Part shown: piece by piece, positions 28,314 to 36,606 of the stretch
Layout of the letters: each line of letters opens with the position of its first letter
Position numbering within the stretch: position 1 is the stretch's first letter
NCBI RefSeq assembly: GCF_013113715.1
Contig: NZ_CP053344.1
Span: forward strand, 4,216,001-4,280,000
Origin: Herbiconiux sp. SALV-R1
Lineage (GTDB): Bacteria; Actinomycetota; Actinomycetes; Actinomycetales; Microbacteriaceae
Direction of reading: 5' to 3'
DNA: 64,000 nt
Translations under genes and position numbers: made by a program
The notes under the pieces: generated by a model
Told to the model about the DNA's origin: nothing
The model's input: the letters and a program-made list of their open reading frames with translations, nothing else
Databases searched by the model: none

Positions 28314-29618
28314 ATGCGTAGAAGACGGCACATCACAGCCACAGCCGCCGCCGGATCCCTCCTGGTCGGCACTCTCCTCCTCTCAGGGTGCTCGGCGCCC
28401 TCGGGCGATTCGGCCGACGACGGCCCGGTGACGATCGAGATGTCGTGGTGGGGTGACGACAACCGTGCCGCGCTCTTCGCCGAGGTGATCGACAAGTTCG
28501 AGGCCGAGAACCCCGACATCACCGTGAAGCAGACGCCGGTCGGCGCCCCCGACGACCTGTTCAACCGGCTCGCCACCGACTTCGGCGGCGGCGGGCAGAC
28601 GGCTCCCGACGTGTTCGCGCTCGGTGGCGCCAAGCCGCAGGAGTACGGCTCAGCCGGCGCGCTGCTCGATCTCGGCACGGTCGCCGACACCGTGCAGGTC
28701 GACAAGTACCCCGACTTCTCCACCACCGCGGCGACCGTCGACGGCACGCTCTACGGCCTGCCGACCGGCGGCAACGCGACGGCGGCCTTCGTGAACGTCG
28801 ACCTCTTCGAGGCCGCCGGGGTGCCGGTGCCCGACGCCTCCTGGAGCTGGGACGACCTCATCGAGGCGGCGAACACCATCGGCAAGGCGGGCCTCACGAC
28901 CGCGAGCGGTGCGCCGGTCTATGGACTCGACCTGCGCATCCAGGACATCATCGGCACCTACGCCGCGCAGCAGACTGAGACGGGCATCTACGACTTCGAC
29001 GGCCAGCTCGCCGTCGACGCCGACGACATCGCCGGGCTCTACGAGAAGGAGGTCGAGCTTCAGAAGGGCGGCGGGCTCCCCGACCCGTCGATCATCACCG
29101 CCGGCTGGGCGCTGCCGCCGGACCAGCAGCTCTACACCCTCGGTCAGGCCGCGATCACCTTCGGCTACAGCAACCTCATCGGCACCTACGGCACGGCCGG
29201 CGAGACGCTCATCCTGCCGCCGCCGACCGACGGAGACACCGCGGGTGTGGCGCTGCTGCCGTCGGCGTTCTGGTCGATCAACGCGAACACCAAGCATCCG
29301 GAGGCGTCGGCGAAGCTCGTCGACTGGTTCCTCAACGAACCCGCTGCGGCTGAGCTCATCAAAGACACCCGCGGGCTCCCGTTCAACCCCGACACCCTCG
29401 CCGTGGTCACCCCGCTGCTCGACGCTCCCGGCCAGGCGGCCGCCGAGTACGTGCAGACCGTGCTCGACTCGGGCGTCGTCGCCCCGCCGCAGCCCGACGG
29501 TGGCGCCAACATGAACAAGTACTCGCAGGATGCGGAGACCGAGGTGCTGTTCGGCCGCCAGTCGCCGCAGCAGGCCGCGGAGACCTGGGTGAAGAACCTC
29601 TCGTCGGATCTCGACTGA
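28314..29618 (+). CDS. Carbohydrate ABC transporter substrate-binding lipoprotein (CUT1)
   Basis: A 434-residue extracellular solute-binding protein (family 1). An Arg-rich N-terminus, a hydrophobic signal and the lipobox LLSGC (Cys near residue 25) precede a two-lobed domain beginning VTIEMSWWGDDNRAALF. It binds an oligosaccharide for the MalF/MalG-class permeases encoded divergently. The two are linked by shared operators rather than an operon. A strong hairpin follows the stop, before the glycosidase gene. No better substrate assignment than oligosaccharide is possible. Confidence 0.9.
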   Translation: MRRRRHITATAAAGSLLVGTLLLSGCSAPSGDSADDGPVTIEMSWWGDDNRAALFAEVIDKFEAENPDITVKQTPVGAPDDLFNRLATDFGGGGQTAPDVFALGGAKPQEYGSAGALLDLGTVADTVQVDKYPDFSTTAATVDGTLYGLPTGGNATAAFVNVDLFEAAGVPVPDASWSWDDLIEAANTIGKAGLTTASGAPVYGLDLRIQDIIGTYAAQQTETGIYDFDGQLAVDADDIAGLYEKEVELQKGGGLPDPSIITAGWALPPDQQLYTLGQAAITFGYSNLIGTYGTAGETLILPPPTDGDTAGVALLPSAFWSINANTKHPEASAKLVDWFLNEPAAAELIKDTRGLPFNPDTLAVVTPLLDAPGQAAAEYVQTVLDSGVVAPPQPDGGANMNKYSQDAETEVLFGRQSPQQAAETWVKNLSSDLD

Positions 29619-29634
29619 CGAGCATCCCCACCCC

Positions 29635-29666
29635 GAGCGTGGGCGGCCTCCGGGTCGCCCACGCTC
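29635..29666 (+). terminator. Hairpin after the binding-protein gene
   Basis: GAGCGTGGGCG (29635-29645) pairs perfectly with CGCCCACGCTC (29656-29666), an 11-base-pair stem with a ten-base loop and no T-tract. It separates the binding protein from the co-directional glycosidase and probably lowers read-through or protects the upstream mRNA. Confidence 0.65.
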
Positions 29667-29675
29667 TGCCGTGCC

Positions 29676-29701
29676 GCCCACCCGTGCTGCCCACCCGTGC
29701 T
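29676..29701 (+). repeat. 13-base tandem duplication
   Basis: GCCCACCCGTGCT occurs twice head-to-tail (29676-29688 and 29689-29701) in the leader of the glycosidase gene, just before its CAGGAGG ribosome-binding site. It may simply be a recent slippage duplication. Confidence 0.7.
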
Positions 29702-29728
29702 CGAGCCACTCTGCAGGAGGATGAACGC

Positions 29729-31381
29729 ATGACCGCCCTCGACGACGCCCTCGATCGCCTGCGATCGGTCGACACCCTCGCGGCGGCGGGTCTCGACCCC
29801 GCGTCTCCGCTCGGCGAGGAGCTCGACGCCTCCGGTCTCGGGTTCGTCGCCCTCGGCGGGCCGCTCGAAGCGCGCTGGCACCAGGCGCTCGGCGAGCTGG
29901 GCGAGTGCGTACGGCAGCTCGACGGCGGGGCGCCCGTGCTCAACGAGGGCGGGGTGTACCCGGGCGCGTGGATCGAAAGCACGGGAACCATCAACGCCGA
30001 GCTGCTCGCCCGCTTCGCCCCCTCGATCGCCCGTGACACCCACCTGCTCTTCGCCGCCCACCAGCGCGACGACGGCATGATCCCGTACAAGGTGACCGCC
30101 GACGGCCCCGGGTTCAGCCAGATCCAGATCGTCACACCGCTCGCCCGCACGGTGTGGAACCAGTATCTCCTCGCCGGGCGCGACCCCGACTATCTCCGCA
30201 CGATGTACGACGCGATGGTGCGCTTCGACGCCTGGCTGGCGCGCTACCGCGACACCCTGGGCACGGGCGGCGTCGAGGCGTTCTGCACCTTCGACACCGG
30301 GCACGATCTCTCGCCCCGGTTCTGGTTCGCACCCGACCGCGGCTTCGAAGCGGATGCGCGGCGCGTCGATCCCCTGCACCCCACCCTGCCGATGGTAGCG
30401 CCCGACCTCACGGCCAACGTGGCCTGTCAGCGCGGGTACCTGGCGCTCTTCGCCGAGGAGCTCGGGCTGCCCTCCGCCGAGGTGGAGGGCTGGCGGAGTG
30501 CCGCCGCGGCATCCGTCGAGGCTCTGCTGACCCAGTGCTTCGACGCCGACGACTCCTTCTTCTACGACCGCGATCGCAACGGCGTCGCCGTGCGGGTGCA
30601 GTCCGACGTGCTGCTGCGGGTTCTCGCCTGCGAGATCGGCGACTCAGCGCTGTTCGGCGAATCGCTCGAGCGGTACCTGCTCAACTCCCGCAAGTTCGGG
30701 GCGCACTACGGCTTCACTTCGCTGGCCCTCGACGACCCGCGGTTCGACCACGACTACGGGCGCAACTCCTGGGGCGGGCCCGTGAACTTCCTCAGTCTCA
30801 TCCGCGCACCTCACGCCTTCGAGTACCACGGGCGGGTGGCTGAGCTGGCCTTCGCGTCGACCCCGGTGCTGGCTGCGGTGGCCGTCGCCGACCGCTTCCC
30901 GCAGTGCCTCGACCCGTGGACGGGGTCGCCGGGCTTCACCTCGGTGTACTCGCCGTCGATCCTCTGGTTTCTCGACACGGTGGAGCGGATGTCGGGCATC
31001 CTGCCCCGCCCCGAGGGCACACTGTGGTTCACGGGGCTGGCGCCGACCCGACTCGACCACGGCGCCGCATCCGTCGCCGTGGCGCACCGCCGTCGCGTCG
31101 ACGGGGTGCTCGTGGAGTCGGCCTGCGACGACGCGCGCACGGTGGTGCTGCGCGACGGGGCGGAGTGGGCGACCTTCCCGCGAGGGTGGCGGCTCGTCAC
31201 CGACCGCGCGGGCACGCCGCGCGCGGTGGTGGGGGTCGCGCCGCGCGCCGTCGCCGGAGAGCTCGTGCACGGCGGCGGGTCGCTGGCGCTGACGCTGGAG
31301 CCGAATGAGCGCGTGACGCTCGACGGCATGCGCGTGGCGGCGCGGGAGAGCGTCGGGTACACCCCGCCCCGCGCCGGCTGA
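29729..31381 (+). CDS. Cytoplasmic (alpha/alpha)6-barrel glycoside hydrolase (MGH1/GH63-like)
   Basis: A 550-residue enzyme without a signal peptide. Sequence features such as YPGAWIESTG, HQRDDGMIPYK, DTGHDLSPRF and RNSWGGPVNF belong to the trehalase/GH63/mannosylglycerate-hydrolase type (alpha/alpha)6 barrel. The N-terminal 120 residues and the C-terminal beta-domain (about 465-545) flank the barrel. ATG 29729 follows CAGGAGG by eight bases. It lies in the same transcription unit as the binding protein, so it probably hydrolyses the imported oligosaccharide in the cytoplasm. Linkage and sugar are not readable. Confidence 0.75.
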   Translation: MTALDDALDRLRSVDTLAAAGLDPASPLGEELDASGLGFVALGGPLEARWHQALGELGECVRQLDGGAPVLNEGGVYPGAWIESTGTINAELLARFAPSIARDTHLLFAAHQRDDGMIPYKVTADGPGFSQIQIVTPLARTVWNQYLLAGRDPDYLRTMYDAMVRFDAWLARYRDTLGTGGVEAFCTFDTGHDLSPRFWFAPDRGFEADARRVDPLHPTLPMVAPDLTANVACQRGYLALFAEELGLPSAEVEGWRSAAAASVEALLTQCFDADDSFFYDRDRNGVAVRVQSDVLLRVLACEIGDSALFGESLERYLLNSRKFGAHYGFTSLALDDPRFDHDYGRNSWGGPVNFLSLIRAPHAFEYHGRVAELAFASTPVLAAVAVADRFPQCLDPWTGSPGFTSVYSPSILWFLDTVERMSGILPRPEGTLWFTGLAPTRLDHGAASVAVAHRRRVDGVLVESACDDARTVVLRDGAEWATFPRGWRLVTDRAGTPRAVVGVAPRAVAGELVHGGGSLALTLEPNERVTLDGMRVAARESVGYTPPRAG

Positions 31382-31388
31382 GCGGCGC

Positions 31389-31413
31389 GGGCCGGCGCGC
31401 GCCCCCGCCGGCC
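31389..31413. terminator. Convergent terminator hairpin
   Basis: GGCCGGC (31390-31396) pairs with GCCGGCC (31407-31413) across a ten-base loop, in the 34-base gap between two convergent glycosidase genes. It could serve both strands. Confidence 0.55.
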
Positions 31414-31415
31414 GG

Positions 31416-32813
31416 CTACCGCTCGGCGAGGTGGCTGCGCAGCACCTCGGAGAGGCCCGTGCGCTCGACGCTGCGGTCGAAGCGGAACGAGCGGGCCAGC
31501 TCACGCGCGCGCTCGGGCGTGATCCCGGCGAACAGGTCGCCGAAGCGCTCCGCCAGGGGCTCGGCGAGCAGGATGTGGCGCACCAGCACCGCGATGTGCG
31601 GCTGGCGCCCCCACGGCCACGGCGCGTAGTCGGGGAAATCGGCGTCGAACACCGCGTCGATGGGATCGATGACCGACCGCACCCCCGCATCCGCCCCGCC
31701 CCAGGAATCGATGCCGAGTCGCGACTTCACCTCGACCGCGGGCGCGATGAGCTCGCGGTAGGGGCTGTCGGGGGCCGCGTAGACGAGGCCCTGCAGGCCG
31801 ATGTCCTTGTACGTCCAGAGCGCCCAGCTCGCACCGTGGTCGCGGTAGATCTCGAGCTGGTCGCGCAGCAGCTGGTAGCGCCACGGGTCTTGCGAGCGGT
31901 CGGTGGAGTAGACCGGGCCGAACTCGCCGATCCAGATGGGGGTGCCGGTGCGGCGCATGTACTCGGTGCGGCGCAGGAACGTTTTCTCCACCACCCCGCG
32001 GTCGAAGTACTCGCCGCGGGTGGTGCCCGGGTACTCGGTGGCGCTCGTGATGCCGGGCAGGGCGTAGTCGTGAGCGGTGTAGACGGTGTTCGGCAGCGGC
32101 TCGGAGCGCCGCTCGAGGAAGGAGAAGTCGGTGGAGTACTTGTTGCCGTCGAGGAAGAGCACGTGCCGCGGGTCGACGGCGCGGATGGCCTTCTCGAGGC
32201 GGTCGTAGAACACCGGCAGCACCTCTCCGGTGGGGTCGGAGGGCTCGTTGATCGGGTTGTAGCCTGCTACCTCGGGCCGGTCTTTGAAGCGGTCGGCGAG
32301 GGCCTCCCAGAGGTGCACCACGCGGTCCTGGAAGTGCGGGTGGTTCCAGAACTCGGCGATGTGGGTGGGGTTGTCGCTGTGCCAGTGCTGGTTCTGCCGA
32401 CCGGGCAGCGCGTGCAGGTCGAGGATCGAGTAGATGCCGTGGCGGGCGAGAAGCGTCACCACGCGGTCGAGCCGGGCGAAGCCCTCCTCCTTGAGCTCGA
32501 ACGGGCGGGCGTCGTCTTCGAAGTGACGGTAGTTGAACGGGATGCGCACCGAGTTGAGGCCGAGCGAGGCCAGGTGGGCGGCATCCGCCTCGTCGAAGAA
32601 GTCGAGCAGGAACTCGTCGAAGAACGCGTCGTAGGCCTCCGGGCCCATCCGGTCGAGCAGCACGCGGCGGATGTTCTCCTCGTTGCCCGGGTAGCCGGTG
32701 ATGAAGTTCTCCATGTTCATCCAGCCGCCGAGGCCGACGCCGGCCAGGCGCACGACCCGGCCGCTCTCGTCGACGAGGTCGCTTCCGTTCACGCGGATCC
32801 AGTCCAGGGTCAT
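31416..32813 (-). CDS. Cytoplasmic GH5-family glycoside hydrolase
   Basis: A 465-residue enzyme with a TIM-barrel GH5 domain (about residues 20-350) and a C-terminal helical extension. The acid/base is Glu190 (YNPINEP) and the nucleophile Glu297 (WIGEFG); SVRIPFNYRHF is typical of the exo-glucanase/mannosidase-like GH5 subfamilies. No signal peptide, so it acts on imported oligosaccharides. It is the third gene after the MFS transporter and the M24-like protein, under the third operator of the regulon. Substrate is unknown; beta-glucosides or beta-mannosides are likely for GH5. Confidence 0.85.
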   Translation of the reverse strand: MTLDWIRVNGSDLVDESGRVVRLAGVGLGGWMNMENFITGYPGNEENIRRVLLDRMGPEAYDAFFDEFLLDFFDEADAAHLASLGLNSVRIPFNYRHFEDDARPFELKEEGFARLDRVVTLLARHGIYSILDLHALPGRQNQHWHSDNPTHIAEFWNHPHFQDRVVHLWEALADRFKDRPEVAGYNPINEPSDPTGEVLPVFYDRLEKAIRAVDPRHVLFLDGNKYSTDFSFLERRSEPLPNTVYTAHDYALPGITSATEYPGTTRGEYFDRGVVEKTFLRRTEYMRRTGTPIWIGEFGPVYSTDRSQDPWRYQLLRDQLEIYRDHGASWALWTYKDIGLQGLVYAAPDSPYRELIAPAVEVKSRLGIDSWGGADAGVRSVIDPIDAVFDADFPDYAPWPWGRQPHIAVLVRHILLAEPLAERFGDLFAGITPERARELARSFRFDRSVERTGLSEVLRSHLAER

Positions 32814-32850
32814 GTCTCTCCTTCTGATGGGACGCAGGCGTCGGGGTGAT

Positions 32851-34002
32851 TCAGTGGTCGGCCGGGCGGAGGGCGACCGGCCGGGCGAGGCCGTTCACCT
32901 CGACCGTCGGCCAGTCGGGGTCGACCGTGAGTACGGTCACGGTGCGGTCACCGCATCCGTCGTCGTCGACGATGACGGTGTCTTCGACCTTGCGGCCGCG
33001 CACCGTGGGGTTCCAGGCGAAGGCCTGGCCCGACACCACGAGCTCGCGAGCTCCGGGGGTGGCGCGAGGGTCACGGCCCAGGTAGCCGGTCGGCCCGCCC
33101 TGGTGGTGCCCGAGCCAGGCGTCGGCGCCCAGGCCGTGGCGATCGTAGGAGACGGCGATGTCGCTCAGCACCTCGCCCAGAGCACGGCCCGGGCGGGTGG
33201 CGGCGAAGGCGTCGGCCTCGACGGCGAGCAGCGCCCTCTCGCGGGGGTCGAGGGCGGTGGCGGATGCGGCGCCGTCACCCGGCTGCCCGAAGTCGACCCA
33301 GCGGGTGAGGCTGGCGACGAGGCCGTGGCGGCGGGCGCCGAGGGCGAGCATCGCCCGGCTGCCGAGCGGCAAGTCGGTCGGCAGCGGGTGCCGGTGGTGC
33401 ACGCGGCTCTCGCCGGCGACGAGCAGCACCACGGGCTCGGCACCCAGCGCCACCACCTCGGCGACGGCCCGGGCGGCGAGCTCACGCTCGGTCTCCGCGG
33501 GATGGGCGAGGTTCAGGATGCGCGTGGCGGCCCGGGCGAGATCGGCGCCCAACCGCGTGAACCGTCGACGCTCGAGAGGGAGCAGCGACGCTCTCGCCGC
33601 CCTCAGCTCGTCGGCGACGTCCACATCCACGTCGCGGAGGCGCTCGCCGGGCCCTTCTCCGGCCGGCAGCGGCGAGTGCCACGGCACGGGGGTGAACTCG
33701 ATCCGGCCCCCTGCGTCGGTGAGCTCCTCGGCGGCGATCCGGTCGAGCTCGTGGGCGAAGGCGGCGACCTGGATGCGCCCGCTGCGGTGCACGGTGGCCG
33801 TGAAGACGGACGGCCCGCCGAGCGGCACCGTCACGCGGGCGCCGTCGAAGAACCAGGCGAGGTTCTCCGCGGAGGTGAGCTGCAGTGCGTCGGCGCCTCG
33901 GGCGTCGAGGAGGGCGGCGATGCGCTCGAACTTCGCCGGGCGGTCGGTGGTGGGGTCGTCGTCGATCGCAACCTCGGCTGTGGTGATGTCGGTCGTGCTC
34001 AT
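32851..34002 (-). CDS. M24-family (Xaa-Pro peptidase-like) protein with degraded metal site
   Basis: A 383-residue protein. The N-terminal part (KFERIAALLDARGADALQLTSAENLAWFF in the family, here from about residue 25) resembles creatinase/Xaa-Pro peptidase N-domains, and the C-terminal part has the pita-bread fold segments. Of the five metal ligands, the expected SDxTR reads SLTR, the first metal-bridging Asp is not evident, and the E-P glutamate is replaced by Asn (AWNPTV). A histidine (LGHHQGG) and one Glu (VEDTVIV) remain. It is probably not an active dinuclear peptidase. The ATG overlaps the MFS gene by four bases. Its role in a sugar operon is unclear. Confidence 0.75.
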   Translation of the reverse strand: MSTTDITTAEVAIDDDPTTDRPAKFERIAALLDARGADALQLTSAENLAWFFDGARVTVPLGGPSVFTATVHRSGRIQVAAFAHELDRIAAEELTDAGGRIEFTPVPWHSPLPAGEGPGERLRDVDVDVADELRAARASLLPLERRRFTRLGADLARAATRILNLAHPAETERELAARAVAEVVALGAEPVVLLVAGESRVHHRHPLPTDLPLGSRAMLALGARRHGLVASLTRWVDFGQPGDGAASATALDPRERALLAVEADAFAATRPGRALGEVLSDIAVSYDRHGLGADAWLGHHQGGPTGYLGRDPRATPGARELVVSGQAFAWNPTVRGRKVEDTVIVDDDGCGDRTVTVLTVDPDWPTVEVNGLARPVALRPADH

Positions 34003-35312
34003 GGAGTCGGCTCCTCGGCGTCGTAGGCCCGGAAGGCGGGGCGGGTGCGGAGATAGGCGGCGACGACGGCCCCGATGAGCACGGCGCCGAGGAGAGGGGG
34101 GAACCACAGGGCGCCGAGTGCGGCGAGGAACCCGGCGAACACGTCGCCGAGCCGCGGCCCCGCTGTCAGCACCAGCGTGAACAGGCCCTGCAGCCTGCCA
34201 CGCATCGCATCCGGAGTCGCCGACTGCATCATCGTGGTGCGGAAGATGCCCGCCACGTTGTCGGCGGCGCCCGCGACGGCCAGCACGGCGCAGAGTGCGA
34301 GGAGGGCGCCGACGTCGACGGGTTCGGGGCCGTCGCCCGCATCCGACCGTGTGCCGAACATGAGCAGCAGCAGGCCGAGCGCGGCGACCGCGACGGCGAG
34401 AGCACTGGTGGCGAGCATGATCGCCCTGCCGTGCCGGCGCACCCCGCCGAGGGGGCCCGACAGTAGACCGCTGAGGATGACACCGACAGCGCCCGCGGCG
34501 GTGAGCATCCCCACCGTCCACGCCGAACCGCCCACGACGAGGGCGCCGACGGCGGGGAGGATGGCGTAGCTGCGGCCGAACGCGAAGGCCGCCACCTGCA
34601 GACCGATGGCGGTGCGGATGTTGCGCGCCGTGCGGAGGAAGCGCAGGCCGTCGACGATGGCGGCGAGACCGGGGCGCGTCGCTCCTGCCGGCACGATGGG
34701 GGGCAGCGAGACGATGCCCCAGAAGCCGATGACGAAGAGCACGACATCGATCGAGTACGTCCAGGCGAAGCCGACGGTCGCGACCAGCACGCCGGCCAGC
34801 GCGGGGCCGACGGCGCTCTGCACACCGGCGCTCACGCCGCTCAGGGCGGCGACGGCGGGGAGGAGCCGGCGTTCCACCAGGCGGGGGTGGATGGCGAAGC
34901 GGGCGGCGCCGACCAGCGCGCCGACGGTCGAGGAGAGGGTGGTGAAGACGTAGTAGGGCCAGGGCGTCTCGACGTTCGCCCACGCCAGGGCGGCGATGCC
35001 CACCGGCGCGATGAACGAGATCGAGGAGGCGACGATGAGCACCTTGCGGCGGTCGAACGCGTCGACCAGCGAACCCCCGAACACGCCCATCGCGACCATG
35101 GGCAGGAGCGCCAACCCGCCCACGAGGGCGACGGATGCGGTGGAACCGGTGAGCGTGTACACGTGGATGCCGATGGCCACGGCGGTGAGCTGCGTGCCGA
35201 CCCCGCTGGCGATGCCGCTCACCCAGAAGCGCGCGTAGGCGGGGCTCTCGCGGAGCGGCGCGAGGTCGAGCAGCCACCCGCTGCGGCGCGGCGCGGCTTC
35301 GTCGAAAGACAC
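33999..35312 (-). CDS. MFS transporter (MFS_1/MFS_3, efflux-like)
   Basis: A 437-residue major facilitator with about twelve membrane segments. Early motifs (GGSLVDAFDRRKVL, about residues 75-90) match the MFS motif A of the enterobactin-exporter-like MFS_3 group. It heads a three-gene operon (MFS, M24-like, GH5) whose upstream region carries the third copy of the LacI operator. It may export excess sugars or import a monomer; direction and substrate cannot be told from sequence. Confidence 0.83.
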   Translation of the reverse strand: MSFDEAAPRRSGWLLDLAPLRESPAYARFWVSGIASGVGTQLTAVAIGIHVYTLTGSTASVALVGGLALLPMVAMGVFGGSLVDAFDRRKVLIVASSISFIAPVGIAALAWANVETPWPYYVFTTLSSTVGALVGAARFAIHPRLVERRLLPAVAALSGVSAGVQSAVGPALAGVLVATVGFAWTYSIDVVLFVIGFWGIVSLPPIVPAGATRPGLAAIVDGLRFLRTARNIRTAIGLQVAAFAFGRSYAILPAVGALVVGGSAWTVGMLTAAGAVGVILSGLLSGPLGGVRRHGRAIMLATSALAVAVAALGLLLLMFGTRSDAGDGPEPVDVGALLALCAVLAVAGAADNVAGIFRTTMMQSATPDAMRGRLQGLFTLVLTAGPRLGDVFAGFLAALGALWFPPLLGAVLIGAVVAAYLRTRPAFRAYDAEEPTP

Positions 35313-35358
35313 TCGGTCGGCTCCTCACTGAAACACTCGGCGCCCTCAACCTATCCGA

Positions 35359-35370
35359 GAAACCGCTTTC
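35359..35370 (-). promoter_or_regulatory. Third LacI operator copy, upstream of MFS operon
   Basis: GAAACCGCTTTC (35359-35370) is the exact reverse complement of the site at 28265 and differs from the perfect palindrome at 27111 by one base. It lies 47 bases upstream of the MFS start. A good -10 box is not obvious (GAATGG at the homologous position). Confidence 0.75.
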
Positions 35371-35469
35371 ACGCCATTCGGCACGGGCCTCGGCATCGCC
35401 TCCACCCGCCCCGCCACCCCTCGTTCAGGTGGCTGGAGCTGCGCACCGCCCGCTCGCTAGAGTTCACCC

Positions 35470-35673
35470 ATGACGAGCCCCGAACCCCTCAGCCCCGGCC
35501 GCTACCGCGCGACCCTCATCCTGGGCCTGGTGCTCGCCATCGTGGCGTTCGTCATCGGGCTCGTCGTCGTGGTGCTGAACCTCAACCCGCTGTTCGGGTG
35601 GTTCTTCCTCGTCGTCGGTGCGGTAGTCGCCGTCATCGCCCTCCTGCAGCTGGTGCGGCAGAGCCGCCGCTGA
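35470..35673 (+). CDS. 67-residue two-helix membrane protein
   Basis: A small protein with two hydrophobic helices (about residues 15-36 and 40-60) and basic ends. No known family. The ATG at 35470 is six bases after TAGAGT, a -10-like box, so a leaderless transcript is likely. Its last 41 bases overlap the 3' end of the convergent XRE regulator gene. Confidence 0.65.
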   Translation: MTSPEPLSPGRYRATLILGLVLAIVAFVIGLVVVVLNLNPLFGWFFLVVGAVVAVIALLQLVRQSRR

Positions 35674-36505
35674 CTTCCGCCGCTGATCGGCTCGCCTGCG
35701 CCTGCTCGAGCGCACGGGCCGTGCCGGCGTCGGCGGGCAGGTGCACCAGGAGGCGCTCACCCTGCCCCGGTTGCAGCCACGTCGTCACGACCGTGAAGCT
35801 CAGCCGGCCCCACCGCGGGCTGTCGTAGACCTTCACGCTCGACCTCGGTGCGGCCACGTCGTGGCGCTCCCAGAGCTCGCGGAATCTCGCCGACCGCTCG
35901 CCGAGGGCGGTGACCAGGCGGGTCACCTTCGCCCGGTCGGCCCCCGGCGCGGTCTGCGAGCGGATGTGAGCGACCATCCTGCCGGTCACCGACTCCCAGT
36001 CGGGCATTCCGGCCCGCCAGGCCGCGTCGGTGAACGCGAGCCACATCGTGTTGCGCTCCTCGACCGGCAGCTCGTCGAGGTCGGTGATGAGGAAGCGGAA
36101 GGCGTCGTTGTAGGCCAGCAGGTCGTACGACGCGTTCTGCACGTACGCGGGCACCTCTCCCAGTCGTGCGAGCAGGTCGAGCACGGCGTCGTCGACAGCG
36201 GGGCGGGCGGTGTCGGTGACCGGGCGCGGCACCCCGGCGAGGTCGAACAGGTAGGCGCGCTCGTCGACGGTCAGGCCGAGCACACCGGCCACGGCCGAGA
36301 GCACGGAGGCCGAGGGATGGATGTCGCGGCCCTGCTCCAACCAGGTGTACCAGGTGACCCCCATCCCGGCGAGCTGCGCGACCTCCTCACGCCGCAGCCC
36401 GGGGGTTCGGCGCCGGCCGCCTGACGGCAGGCCGAGCTCGGCGGGGCTCACCCGCGCCCGGCGCGTGCGGAGGAAGGCGCCGAGCTCGCGACGGTCATCG
36501 TTCAC
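35633..36505 (-). CDS. XRE-family regulator with MmyB-like ligand domain
   Basis: A 290-residue regulator. The N-terminal XRE helix-turn-helix (RREEVAQLAGMGVTWYTWLEQ, in part, about residues 38-58) is followed by a C-terminal MmyB-type sensor domain (about 110-270). This type usually controls an adjacent transporter or SDR. GTG 36505 lies seven bases after CAGACT (minus strand, 36518-36513). It is divergent from a DHA2 exporter, with two palindromes between the genes, so it likely regulates that exporter. Ligand unknown; C-terminal tail is Ala/Gly rich. Confidence 0.87.
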   Translation of the reverse strand: MNDDRRELGAFLRTRRARVSPAELGLPSGGRRRTPGLRREEVAQLAGMGVTWYTWLEQGRDIHPSASVLSAVAGVLGLTVDERAYLFDLAGVPRPVTDTARPAVDDAVLDLLARLGEVPAYVQNASYDLLAYNDAFRFLITDLDELPVEERNTMWLAFTDAAWRAGMPDWESVTGRMVAHIRSQTAPGADRAKVTRLVTALGERSARFRELWERHDVAAPRSSVKVYDSPRWGRLSFTVVTTWLQPGQGERLLVHLPADAGTARALEQAQASRSAAEVSGGSAAPAAGGR

Positions 36506-36546
36506 AGCTCCAAGTCTGACGGATGCGGAACAGAGCAGGCAGGTAG

Positions 36547-36600
36547 TGCTGGTACCAGCATCACCACACTCTGGTACCAGCATCGAGGGTGGCCGAGCCT
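36547..36600 (+). promoter_or_regulatory. Twin GGTACC palindromes in the exporter promoter
   Basis: TGCTGGTACCAGCA (36547-36560, perfect 14-base palindrome) and CTGGTACCAG (36571-36580), both followed by TC, are 22 bases apart centre to centre, two helical turns. The second overlies the -35 region of a promoter whose -10 is GAGCCT (36595-36600), six bases before ATG 36607. Probable binding sites for the divergent XRE regulator. Confidence 0.75.
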
Positions 36601-36606
36601 GGGACC

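Noticed and set aside
32851-35349. An 832-residue protein fused from MFS antisense sequence and the M24-like gene
   Set aside because: Its first half is a shadow of the MFS gene; the M24-like protein begins at ATG 34002.
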